DNA from: Thermoplasmata archaeon
GTDB lineage: Archaea; Thermoplasmatota; Thermoplasmata; Thermoplasmatales; Thermoplasmataceae
DNA length: 11,959 bases
Direction: 5' to 3'
Assembly (NCBI GenBank): GCA_021845155.1
Contig: JAKBSB010000025.1
Span: forward strand, 1-11,959
Made by a program: the position numbers and the translations under genes. Below are positions 1-7,054 of the stretch, piece by piece. Below the pieces are notes generated by a model. It ran no database searches, was not told where the DNA came from, and saw nothing but the letters and a program-made list of their open reading frames with translations. The number at the start of each line of letters is the position of its first letter. Positions within the stretch are counted from its first letter, which is position 1.

Positions 1-1353
1 ATATCTCCCAAATTTAGGGTTTGCCGCACCAAGGATGGAGCATCTGGATTTCAGCGTTGCCATTATTCCTGCTTTTGATATTGTGACAGTTTGCTGCTCC
101 ATGGCTTCATGCATTGCAGCGGTATCCTTCTCATCCATCTTGTCAAGTTCATCAATAGCCGCAAATCCATTATCCGCGAGAACAAGTGCTCCAGCTTCGA
201 GAGTCCATCTTCCCTCGCCGAAGTCGTCCCTTATGGCCGCTGCAGTGAGTCCTGCAGCACTGGAACCACGTCCAAAGGCGAAAACTCCTCTTGGAGAAAG
301 CTCTGTCATATATTTCAGCAGTTGTGATTTCGCGGTTCCCGGATCTCCCACCATGAGCACATGGATATCTCCCCTCATCGTGGTGCCGTCCTTCATGGTC
401 TTGCGTATTCCGCCGAACATCTGCAGGACAAGAGTTTTCTTTACCATCTCCATTCCAAATATTGTCGGGGCAATTGATGATGAAAGCTTTTCTATAATGT
501 TCGGGTCTCTTGATAATTCAAGGATTAATCTCTCATCCTCTTCTGTAATCTTTACGTCTTCAATCTCTTTGTTGACTCTCCTGAAATTCAAAGCGTAAAC
601 ATAGATATTGAATTCTGTCAGCATTATGCTTCCAGCTCTTTTCTGCTCTGCTTTCAATATTCCATCTATCATTATCCTGTCACCGGGGAATATCTTCCCA
701 GTCAGGTCATCCTCCACGATAACTGTAATCCTCTGGGGCTGTGAACCCCCATCCAGTGTTTCAGGGTTCTCCTGTATCTCCAGTTTCTGGAAGTCCACAA
801 ATTCTGAATCTTCAGTTAAGAGCTTGAACTTTGTCTTGTTTCTCTCCTTTCCACAGAGTTCACAGGCAGCAGGTTCATCAACCTTCCCACGTTCCTGGGG
901 GATCATGTTTATGTGGCCGCAGGCAGGGTCTTCGCATCTGAATGCAGCAGTCTGCAGCCTGGGCAGAACTTCCGTATTTTTCCTTATTATCCCGTTTATG
1001 GTCAACAGGGTTCCAACGTTTGGGCTCCTAAGGTCCCTAATTTCAATCCTGAATTCATTGTCTGGAAAATCCGTCAGTCTTATGTTAACCCTTTTTACAT
1101 TCCCTCTGGGTGGATGGATAAGTTCCCGGAGAACATCCTCACCCAGCCTAATGTAAAATTCTGACACTATGGTCAGGGATGTGGCAAAATCCTTGTTATA
1201 ATCCTGAATGTGCTTAAAAGATACATAGAGTGATTTTTCTTCTGGATAAACTGCACTTAATTTGTTAATCCGGTCCATATAGCCGTACCTGAAGAATATC
1301 TGCTCCCAGATTCCCTTTATTTCGTCCGGGTTCTGATCAGCCATGGACATCAT
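1..1353 (-). CDS. mcm: MCM replicative DNA helicase, 5' part (C-terminus beyond left edge)
   Basis: Replicative helicase: an ATP-driven hexamer that unwinds DNA ahead of the archaeal fork. 451 codons are visible, from a tandem ATG at 1353 to the left edge; archaeal MCMs usually have about 650-700 residues. Seen in the translation: an N-terminal domain with a zinc-binding site C140-x4-C145-x18-C164-x2-C167, the Walker A motif GDPGTAKS at about 336-343, the Walker B region AIDELDKMD with D401 and E402, and a sensor-1-like AANPKFGRY at the very edge. The arginine finger and C-terminal winged helix must lie outside the window. Start choice: ATG 1353 is followed in frame by ATG 1350 and ATG 1344, so the N-terminus is uncertain by three residues. 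A TATA-like box centred about 27 nt upstream suggests a leaderless message. The gene is divergent from the tRNA-Thr gene. Family assignment is very secure. Confidence 0.96.
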   Translation of the reverse strand, partial: MMSMADQNPDEIKGIWEQIFFRYGYMDRINKLSAVYPEEKSLYVSFKHIQDYNKDFATSLTIVSEFYIRLGEDVLRELIHPPRGNVKRVNIRLTDFPDNEFRIEIRDLRSPNVGTLLTINGIIRKNTEVLPRLQTAAFRCEDPACGHINMIPQERGKVDEPAACELCGKERNKTKFKLLTEDSEFVDFQKLEIQENPETLDGGSQPQRITVIVEDDLTGKIFPGDRIMIDGILKAEQKRAGSIMLTEFNIYVYALNFRRVNKEIEDVKITEEDERLILELSRDPNIIEKLSSSIAPTIFGMEMVKKTLVLQMFGGIRKTMKDGTTMRGDIHVLMVGDPGTAKSQLLKYMTELSPRGVFAFGRGSSAAGLTAAAIRDDFGEGRWTLEAGALVLADNGFAAIDELDKMDEKDTAAMHEAMEQQTVTISKAGIMATLKSRCSILGAANPKFGRY

Positions 1354-1374
1354 GCTGTGACCTATTGATAAGAA

Positions 1375-1382
1375 GATAAATT
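1375..1382 (-). promoter_or_regulatory. TATA-like box for mcm
   Basis: On the minus strand the box reads AATTTATC. Its centre lies about 25-27 nt before ATG 1353, so transcription would begin at or next to the start codon. This is inferred from archaeal TATA spacing only. Confidence 0.4.
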
Positions 1383-1458
1383 CTTTTCGTTACTACCGTA
1401 TCGCAAAATTAGGAACATATATGACAGATTATTTGAACGCAAAGTAATCAAATAAAAA

Positions 1459-1466
1459 TTAAATAG
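1459..1466 (+). promoter_or_regulatory. TATA-like box for tRNA-Thr
   Basis: TTAAATAG lies in an A/T-rich stretch, with its centre about 27 nt before the first base of the tRNA. This is the spacing expected for archaeal TBP/TFB-dependent transcription of a stable RNA. Confidence 0.5.
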
Positions 1467-1489
1467 TTTCCTGGATATCCCTGTTGGTC

Positions 1490-1563
1490 GCCGTCGTAGC
1501 TCAGCATGGTAGAGCGCGTGCTTGGTAAGCACGAGGTCGCGGGATCGAATCCCGTCGGCGGCT
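1490..1563 (+). tRNA. tRNA-Thr, anticodon GGT
   Basis: 74-nt cloverleaf folded by eye. The acceptor stem GCCGTCG pairs with CGGCGGC (one T-G wobble), with discriminator T1563. The D arm is GCTC/GAGC around AGCATGGTA. The anticodon stem CGTGC/GCACG holds loop TTGGTAA, giving anticodon GGT, which reads ACC and ACT threonine codons. The variable loop has 5 nt. The T arm GCGGG/CCCGT holds loop ATCGAAT, with A rather than T at position 54. CCA is not encoded and there is no intron. It sits divergent to mcm, with its own TATA box upstream. No clear T-run terminator follows. Confidence 0.96.
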
Positions 1564-1602
1564 CTCAAAAATAACATAATAGGTCTAATCCATCGGCAAT
1601 AA

Positions 1603-1610
1603 ATTATAAA
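1603..1610 (+). promoter_or_regulatory. TATA-like box for the SDR gene
   Basis: ATTATAAA is centred about 27 nt before ATG 1634, which predicts a leaderless or nearly leaderless transcript separate from the tRNA just upstream. Confidence 0.5.
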
Positions 1611-1633
1611 GCCTGTTCCATGCACTTTGTCAT

Positions 1634-2551
1634 ATGCGAATTCTTGTAATGGGTGGAACGGGCTTTATTGGAAGAGTTCTGGTTAAATACCTGCTTGAAG
1701 GTGGTCACGAGGTTATCATAGGTTCGTCCGGGAAAACAGATGTTAAATTTGAGGGTAAAATAAATTACATTCAGTTTGACAGGTTCAGTCCATTATCTGT
1801 AAGAGAGAAATTAACAGGGGTTGATCACTTTGACATAGTCTACGACCAGCTTGCATTCAGAGTCCGTGATGTAAAGGATATCATAGGCATTTTAGATGGA
1901 AAAACAGAACGTTACATACTTACTTCAAGTGCAGCAGTATACTCTGATATTTACGGTATATTGGAAGAGGAAATGTTTGACCCTTATAATTTCAATATTG
2001 ATGAAAAACAGAGCGAAAGAAGCTATGCTGATGGTAAGCGAAACGTCGAAGCCTATCTTTACCAGAATGCTGAATTTATAGTTGCCTCTGCCAGATTTCC
2101 CAGCATTTTAGGCAATGGTGACAGCACACTTAGATTTCAGGATCATCTTAGAAGAATACAGGAAGGTAAACAGTTCTGGGTTCCTCAAAAGTCAGGCAAG
2201 AGAAACTATACATGGGTTGATGATGCGGGTCGGTTTCTCGCATGGATTGGAACCAGTAAGAAGAAAGGGCCATACAATGGTGCCTCAGATCAGAGTTTTG
2301 ACATCAGTAGCTTTCTCGGATTGATGGGAAGTTCCATGGGGAAAAAAGTTTCATTTGGGTCTGGTTCAGTTTCTGACAAGTCCAGGTATTATCGGGATGA
2401 GGATTTTATACTGTCGACCAGGAAAGCTTACAGTGAGGGTTTCACTTTCACGGACACAGAAAAATGGATGGATATTGAGGTGGAGAAGTATATTAATAAC
2501 CCGGAATTGAAAGCAAATTCACAGGGATACGCAGATTCACTTTTCCCATGA
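1634..2551 (+). CDS. NAD-dependent epimerase/dehydratase family protein (extended or atypical SDR)
   Basis: 305-aa Rossmann-fold protein. The N-terminal motif GGTGFIG (residues 7-13) is the nucleotide-binding glycine motif of extended SDRs. The catalytic region is visible as TSSAAVY (97-103) and Y131-x3-K135, the YxxxK pair that drives hydride transfer in this superfamily. SARFPSILGNGD (152-163) resembles the substrate-side segment of nucleotide-sugar epimerases. The stretch DIVYDQLAF (67-75) and the divergent C-terminal half recall atypical SDRs such as the CSP41-like group, some of which bind RNA or act as isomerase-like proteins, so the substrate cannot be named. The ATG at 1634 sits about 27 nt after a TATA box with no Shine-Dalgarno, consistent with leaderless translation. 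It stands alone: a tRNA precedes it and the glutamate decarboxylase gene converges on it, leaving a 104-bp gap with no recognisable feature. No sugar-nucleotide or cell-surface genes are nearby to define a pathway. Confidence 0.85.
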   Translation: MRILVMGGTGFIGRVLVKYLLEGGHEVIIGSSGKTDVKFEGKINYIQFDRFSPLSVREKLTGVDHFDIVYDQLAFRVRDVKDIIGILDGKTERYILTSSAAVYSDIYGILEEEMFDPYNFNIDEKQSERSYADGKRNVEAYLYQNAEFIVASARFPSILGNGDSTLRFQDHLRRIQEGKQFWVPQKSGKRNYTWVDDAGRFLAWIGTSKKKGPYNGASDQSFDISSFLGLMGSSMGKKVSFGSGSVSDKSRYYRDEDFILSTRKAYSEGFTFTDTEKWMDIEVEKYINNPELKANSQGYADSLFP

Positions 2552-2655
2552 ATTCAAACTGTGCCTGAAAAATATGGAAAGAAAGACTCATGGATTTCCC
2601 TGTTTGCTGCCGGGTCAGGGAACATGGTTGAAAACGTGTTTGGGATTTGGAAATG

Positions 2656-4050
2656 TTAGGAGACAGCATGTCCCTGCCTTGGGGACATTCCACTGATCTT
2701 CTTGCTATTTACCTGGAGTGTCTTGAAGGCACTTTCCACGTCACTGACAAACAGATCAACCATGTCGGCAGTGAAGTTCTCCCTCACAACCACCCTCATT
2801 ATTGTGGTCTCCTCGGCATTTTTAGGTAGTGAATATGCTGGCACAATCCATCCTCTTTCCCTGAGCCGGTAAGAAAGATCGAACAGGTCAAAGCTCTCAT
2901 TCCCATGCATTTTAAAAGTGACAACAGGAATGTGCCTGGCATCATTCAGGATATCAAAATATGCCAGTTTTTCAATTTTACCTGCAAGATAGTGGGCGTT
3001 TCCCATCATTTTTTCCACTATGGATCTGTATCCATCCATGCCAAGGCGCATTATATTGTAATATTGCGCAACTATCATGGAACTCCCCTCTGAAAAGTTG
3101 AGTGTATACGTCGGCATCTCGTCCCCCAGGTAGTTCACATAAAACTTCAGGTCCTCAGGAAGCATTTTTTCATTCCTGAATATCAGCCACCCGAGTCCTG
3201 GATACACAAGCCCATATTTGTGGCCCGATGTATTTATGGATTTAACCTGTTCAAGCCTGAAATCCCACGGAAAATCCGGTTCATGAAATGGGGTTATGAA
3301 ACCTGCACTTGCTGCATCCACATGTATTGGTATGTCGAGTCCTTCTTCTTTTTTCAGTTCAAGGAGCATGTCGTTTATCTCTCCAACTGGATCGAATTCA
3401 CCTGTGAAAGTTGTTCCCAGAACAACTCCAACAGCTATTGTATTCTCATCAACATTTTTTCTGACATCATCAGCAGTTATTGTGTAGCGGTCTTTCGCTA
3501 TAGGGACAACTCTTGGTTCAACGTCAAAGTATCTGGCAAATTTGTCCCACGAAACATGGGTATCTCCCCCAAATACTATATTTGGTCTGTCAGGAGATTT
3601 TCCCTCTTTCTTTCTCTTCTCCTTCCAGTTCCACTTGTGTGCCAGAAGGCCAAGCATTATTGCCTCCGAGGACCCAATAGTTGAAGTGCCCACAAAATCC
3701 TCATTTTCAGGAACATTGTAGAGGTTAGCCATAATATTCACGATTCTTTCCTCAATGACCTCAACCTGTGGATACTCGAAATGATCAATGAAATTCTTGT
3801 GCAGATTTTCCATTATCAGTTTATCTGCCTCCGGTTCCATCCAGGTGGTAACAAATGTTGCGAGGTTCAAACCTGGATTTCCATCAAGGTTCAGTTCATC
3901 GTGTATGAGCTGGTATGCTGATCTTGGTTCCATCATGCTGGAAGGAAACCTGTATTTGGGAACATCGTTGTCCAGAAACCTGTTTGTATTGCCTGCGAAT
4001 TTTCTCCTGCTTTCTGCCAGATTACCAATCTTAATCTTTTTGGAAACCAT
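2656..4050 (-). CDS. gadB: glutamate decarboxylase, bacterial GadA/GadB type (PLP-dependent)
   Basis: Converts L-glutamate to GABA and CO2, consuming a cytoplasmic proton. The protein has 464 aa from ATG 4050 (E. coli GadB has 466) and is similar to the E. coli enzyme along its whole length by recall. Residues numbered from that Met: the PLP lysine is K278 in SGHKYGL with H277 before it; D245 in HVDAAS contacts the pyridine nitrogen; TIGSSEA carries the phosphate-binding S127 and S128; T65 and D89 match the E. coli substrate-pocket Thr62 and Asp86. The C-terminus ends GHAVS, with H461 three residues from the end, comparable to the gating His465 of E. coli. Start choice: an upstream in-frame GTG at 4059 is possible, but ATG 4050 lies about 28 nt from a TATA-like box. 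No GABA/glutamate antiporter gene is adjacent. The role could be acid resistance or a GABA shunt. It is distinct from the archaeal MfnA decarboxylases. Confidence 0.94.
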   Translation of the reverse strand: MVSKKIKIGNLAESRRKFAGNTNRFLDNDVPKYRFPSSMMEPRSAYQLIHDELNLDGNPGLNLATFVTTWMEPEADKLIMENLHKNFIDHFEYPQVEVIEERIVNIMANLYNVPENEDFVGTSTIGSSEAIMLGLLAHKWNWKEKRKKEGKSPDRPNIVFGGDTHVSWDKFARYFDVEPRVVPIAKDRYTITADDVRKNVDENTIAVGVVLGTTFTGEFDPVGEINDMLLELKKEEGLDIPIHVDAASAGFITPFHEPDFPWDFRLEQVKSINTSGHKYGLVYPGLGWLIFRNEKMLPEDLKFYVNYLGDEMPTYTLNFSEGSSMIVAQYYNIMRLGMDGYRSIVEKMMGNAHYLAGKIEKLAYFDILNDARHIPVVTFKMHGNESFDLFDLSYRLRERGWIVPAYSLPKNAEETTIMRVVVRENFTADMVDLFVSDVESAFKTLQVNSKKISGMSPRQGHAVS

Positions 4051-4073
4051 AAAAATCACTCATTTTTCTTCAT

Positions 4074-4082
4074 TTTATTATA
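4074..4082 (-). promoter_or_regulatory. TATA-like box for glutamate decarboxylase gene (nearer of two)
   Basis: The minus-strand sequence TATAATAAA is centred about 28 nt before ATG 4050, which would give a leaderless message. A second candidate, TTAAATAAA at 4091-4099, would instead give a leader of about 20 nt containing GAGTGA. The sequence alone does not decide between them, and both may be used. Confidence 0.4.
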
Positions 4083-4200
4083 CAAACCATTTTATTTAAC
4101 ATTTATCTAATTCTTTGGGTTTTGTTCGCCTGTAGAAAGCAAAACAGCATGTGGTAACTAAATTTCTTATGCGGTACAGAACTTCAGCAAAGATGGTATT

Positions 4201-4208
4201 TTTATATT
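4201..4208 (+). promoter_or_regulatory. TATA-like box for the 131-aa protein gene
   Basis: TTTATATT is centred about 42 nt before ATG 4246, so the transcript would carry a leader of about 15 nt. The box covers the alternative TTG start at 4207, which argues against that start. Confidence 0.4.
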
Positions 4209-4245
4209 GATTTCTGATCCTTGTACACTATCCAAGGGCATAACT

Positions 4246-4641
4246 ATGGCTAAAAACATTGTGAAAATATCATTCCAGACCAATAACAGTAATCAAAACA
4301 ACGAAGTTGCCGAAGCAATTTCAAATCTTGCAGGAAATGAAATTGGAAAGAAAATGAATGTTCATTGGAAAATTAGCCATGTAACCCTCGGAGAGCATGT
4401 TTTCTACCGGACTGAATACACTGTTGAAGGCACCAGAAAAATTTCCAGGGAAACTGAAAAGGAGATAAGATCAGTTTTCGATTCATATGCTAAAATTAAT
4501 CTCGACAACCTCTCCATGAAGTATAATGCAGCAATGGAATCTGCGGGTTTCAAGGTTGTGAAAGTTGAAGAGGTAAAGGAAGAATATAACCTGTGGCAGG
4601 ACAAACTCTTCAGTTTGATGGGGCGGCAGGGCAACAACTGA
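4246..4641 (+). CDS. hypothetical protein, 131 aa
   Basis: I do not recognise this family. The reading frame can be extended to a TTG at 4207, but that codon lies inside the probable TATA box, so the ATG at 4246 (MAKNIVKISF) is preferred, giving 131 aa. The protein is soluble, with no signal peptide or membrane segment and no cysteine. An Asn/Gln-rich patch follows the first strand (residues about 10-18). The middle alternates beta-like stretches (VHWKISHVTL, VFYRTEYTVEG) with a charged helical segment (about 65-80). A second strand-like stretch (FKVVKVEEVKEEY) comes near the C-terminus. The composition suggests a small alpha/beta cytoplasmic protein. It is divergent from the glutamate decarboxylase gene and converges on the ROK kinase gene with a 50-bp gap. 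Conserved-hypothetical status is likely but cannot be checked here. Confidence 0.75.
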   Translation: MAKNIVKISFQTNNSNQNNEVAEAISNLAGNEIGKKMNVHWKISHVTLGEHVFYRTEYTVEGTRKISRETEKEIRSVFDSYAKINLDNLSMKYNAAMESAGFKVVKVEEVKEEYNLWQDKLFSLMGRQGNN

Positions 4642-4691
4642 TCCGTCCCAACAGGCAGCCTATGTCATTTTATTCTTATAAACCCATGAAT

Positions 4692-5633
4692 TCAGAAGTT
4701 GTATAGTGGAATGGAAATTGGGGCAAGATCAGTACCATTCTCAAGTCCCTGCACTATTTTTACCGGCCTCTTCATGCTCTTAAACTCTTCATCAACTGCC
4801 GATCTCAAAGGATCAAAGAGGAGTTTTCCCGCCTTTGATATGCCTCCACCGATTATTAGAACTTCCGGATCCAGTATATTTATTATATTTACAATTCCAA
4901 CTGCAAGGTAATATATTGTCTCTTCAACAATGAGCTGAGCAAACATGTCACCCTCTTCCATATACTTGAAAACCTTTTCAGCATCTATTTTGTCGGGAGT
5001 GATTTTAGAAAACAGGGCCGAATCTCTCACTGCACTGATGTTCTCTGATACTCTCCTTGCAATTCCCTTCCCACCGGCAATTGCCTCCAGGCAGCCTTTT
5101 CTTCCACAGCCACAGTTGGGGCCGTTGGACATTATCACCATATGGCCAAACTCCCCTGCCATTCCATGGGCCCCTCTGTAAAGTTTTCCATTGAGGAAGG
5201 CACCCCCTCCAATTCCAGTACTGAGGGTGAAATATACAAAATTATCCACTCCTTTGCCAGAACCAAAAATTTTCTCTGCTATTGTGGCGGCGGTGGCGTC
5301 ATTCTCCAGTACAGTCTTGACTCCAAAATGTTTCTCGACCTCTTCCACGACCTTGAAGTTATCCAGACCGAGTATGTTAGGCGATGAAACTACAATGCCA
5401 TTATCACGGTCCACCAGCCCGGCGAAATCAATTCCTATGCTGTCAATATCATCAATTTCAGCAATTTCCATTGCCTTTGTTCCCATGCTGTAGAACTCTT
5501 CCAGGAGCCTTTTTTTCCCTAGATGTTTTACTGTGGGTTTCCTTACATTGGACAGTATTTCACCCTGATCATTTCCTACAACTGCTGAAATTTTTGTACC
5601 GCCGACGTCAAAGCCCAGAATATGCTTTGTCAT
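4692..5633 (-). CDS. ROK-family sugar kinase (probable glucokinase)
   Basis: ATP-dependent hexokinase of the ROK family, 313 aa, the usual length. The N-terminal phosphate-binding motif is D9-V-G-G-T-K14. The catalytic aspartate is D112 in VLENDATAA. STGIGGG (138-144) forms the second phosphate loop. The diagnostic ROK zinc signature is complete: G163-H164, then nine residues, then C174-x-C176-G-x2-G-C181-x-E183. There is no N-terminal winged helix, so it is a kinase rather than a ROK repressor. Glucose is the commonest substrate of such archaeal proteins, but mannose, fructose or N-acetylated sugars remain possible, so no gene symbol is given. It lies 98 bp downstream of the NfeD-family gene on the same strand, but a T-rich terminator and its own TATA box separate the two. 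The ATG at 5633 is about 25 nt from that TATA, indicating a leaderless message. Confidence 0.9.
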   Translation of the reverse strand: MTKHILGFDVGGTKISAVVGNDQGEILSNVRKPTVKHLGKKRLLEEFYSMGTKAMEIAEIDDIDSIGIDFAGLVDRDNGIVVSSPNILGLDNFKVVEEVEKHFGVKTVLENDATAATIAEKIFGSGKGVDNFVYFTLSTGIGGGAFLNGKLYRGAHGMAGEFGHMVIMSNGPNCGCGRKGCLEAIAGGKGIARRVSENISAVRDSALFSKITPDKIDAEKVFKYMEEGDMFAQLIVEETIYYLAVGIVNIINILDPEVLIIGGGISKAGKLLFDPLRSAVDEEFKSMKRPVKIVQGLENGTDLAPISIPLYNF

Positions 5634-5653
5634 GATATGTGATTTTCTGGAAT

Positions 5654-5661
5654 CTTATAAA
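5654..5661 (-). promoter_or_regulatory. TATA-like box for the ROK kinase gene
   Basis: The minus-strand sequence TTTATAAG is centred about 25 nt before ATG 5633. It lies downstream of the T-rich terminator of the preceding gene, supporting independent transcription. Confidence 0.5.
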
Positions 5662-5705
5662 CTCTTATTCAGGTTTTCAGGAAGTTATGCCTGTTTCAGT
5701 TTAAG

Positions 5706-5719
5706 AAAAAATGAAAAAA
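5706..5719 (-). terminator. T-rich archaeal terminator after the NfeD-family gene
   Basis: On the minus strand two runs of six T, separated by CA, start about 13 nt after the stop codon at 5732. Euryarchaeal RNA polymerase commonly terminates at such oligo-T tracts without a hairpin. Confidence 0.55.
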
Positions 5720-5731
5720 GTAATGTTAAGA

Positions 5732-7024
5732 TCATAAGTCAGTAACAGGTACCACAATAAGCGTCAGCCCCTCACGTCCCATAACCTGAACCATCTTTCC
5801 ACTTCCAATTTTTGAACCGTCAATAGACCTGGCCTTCCACTGAACCCCCTCTATCGAAATCCAGCCTACCGGGTCAATGTCGATTCTTACCACTCCTTTT
5901 TTATCAATAATAGCCTCGCTACCAGTTGTTTTCTTGGCCTTTATGGAGAGTGCTATTTTCCTGAGGTAAAGGGCGGCAGCTATTGCCAGTATAACCACAA
6001 TTATTGCGCTGACAACGCTTCCGGAAGTCACAGGGGAAGGCGAATAACCGGGATTGGAAGAATATTGTGGCGAACCCAGGAGAAATGTCCCAACCACTGC
6101 AATAATGACGCCTGCAATGAGTGCAAATCCATGGCCAATTTTCATCTCCAGGAAGATCAGCACCACCCCGACAAGTATGAAGACTATACCTATTATGGAA
6201 GCCTCAATGGCTTCGGCACCTACGAGGCCCATGGCAATCAGTATAACTCCGACAACACTTAGAAGCACACTGCCATGGTAAAAATCCACCAGAATCGCTA
6301 TGGCTCCAAGTATTATCAGGACACCTATCACAAACTGGTTGCTGAGGAAAGAGATAAAACTGTCATAAAACGAGGGTGTCACGTTATTGACAGGAAAGCT
6401 CTGGAGCCCCTGGCTTTTTATGAAAGTTGTGAGATTCAGTGAATACCCATTTGCAACCCCATTTGAGACCGCCTGGCTCTCTGTGTAAGAGGTATCGTTT
6501 ATCACCATGGAGAGGGCAGCTGAAACGTTCCTGTTATGGTCAAAAGCCATGGATTCCATGAGGGCCTCCATCTGCATTTCCGCTGATGCCTGCTGGCTTG
6601 CTGATCCTCCTTCAACGGATGGAAGGGCCGCGCCTATGTAGGATCCGGATCCCATGCCGATGTAGTCCGTAGCCATTGCCACGTAAGTTCCCGCTGAAGC
6701 ACCCATTTCACCAGCCGGGATATACGCATAAACAGGAATTCCGGCTGTTTCCGTGTTGTTTATTGCATTGACTATCTGGAGCATGTTCTGCAGAATACCC
6801 CCAGGTGTGTCCATCTCAATAATTACTGCTTTGGTATTTGCAGGGGTAAGGCCGGAAAGCGCAGAGGTTATCATGCTTGCGGAACCCTGGTTTATCTGCT
6901 GGTCAAGATGTATGACAACAACTGAAGGGGGCGTAGTTGCTGATACAGGAGTGGCAATACTGCCTACAAGTACAAATATAACTGCAACGATAAGAACCAG
7001 AGATACTATTCTTAATCTGTCCAA
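5732..7024 (-). CDS. long-form NfeD / ClpP-class membrane-bound protease homologue
   Basis: 430 aa with the layout of Pyrococcus PH1510: signal peptide or anchor (about 5-29), extracytoplasmic ClpP-like domain (about 33-205), five hydrophobic segments (about 229-247, 251-268, 273-292, 299-317, 335-354) and a C-terminal NfeD OB-fold domain (about 365-430, ending with GLTLIVV). MDTPGGIL (71-78) and GASAGTYVA (108-116) match the family, with S110 as the probable nucleophile. The partner lysine of PH1510 (Lys138) is not seen: no lysine occurs between K65 and K203, and by alignment E157 occupies the place. The outer domain is poor in Lys and Arg and has five N-glycosylation sequons (N89, N166, N176, N197, N214). 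The start must be TTG 7024, because an in-frame TAG lies at 7028-7030 and no ATG precedes the signal peptide. The stomatin gene often linked to this family is absent. Whether it is an active protease is uncertain. Confidence 0.88.
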   Translation of the reverse strand: MDRLRIVSLVLIVAVIFVLVGSIATPVSATTPPSVVVIHLDQQINQGSASMITSALSGLTPANTKAVIIEMDTPGGILQNMLQIVNAINNTETAGIPVYAYIPAGEMGASAGTYVAMATDYIGMGSGSYIGAALPSVEGGSASQQASAEMQMEALMESMAFDHNRNVSAALSMVINDTSYTESQAVSNGVANGYSLNLTTFIKSQGLQSFPVNNVTPSFYDSFISFLSNQFVIGVLIILGAIAILVDFYHGSVLLSVVGVILIAMGLVGAEAIEASIIGIVFILVGVVLIFLEMKIGHGFALIAGVIIAVVGTFLLGSPQYSSNPGYSPSPVTSGSVVSAIIVVILAIAAALYLRKIALSIKAKKTTGSEAIIDKKGVVRIDIDPVGWISIEGVQWKARSIDGSKIGSGKMVQVMGREGLTLIVVPVTDL

Positions 7025-7045
7025 CGACTAAATATGGAATTAGGC

Positions 7046-7054
7046 TTATTATAT
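7046..7054 (-). promoter_or_regulatory. TATA-like box for the NfeD-family gene
   Basis: The minus-strand sequence ATATAATAA is centred about 26 nt before the TTG start at 7024, so transcription probably begins at or within a few bases of that start codon. Confidence 0.45.

Noticed and set aside
35..1164. Three plus-strand open frames of 187, 182 and 83 aa
   Set aside because: They are antisense to the mcm gene, which has all its motifs on the minus strand. Their translations are Ser/Phe-rich and lack any domain.
1362..1625. 87-aa minus-strand frame
   Set aside because: It runs across the tRNA-Thr gene in antisense and the promoters on both sides, so it is a by-product of the tRNA sequence.
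3220..3684. 154-aa plus-strand frame inside the glutamate decarboxylase gene
   Set aside because: It is antisense to a well-conserved enzyme and rich in Cys, Phe and Trp with no recognisable domain.
4207..4245. N-terminal extension of the 131-aa protein from TTG 4207
   Set aside because: The TTG lies inside the probable TATA box, so it would not be on the transcript.
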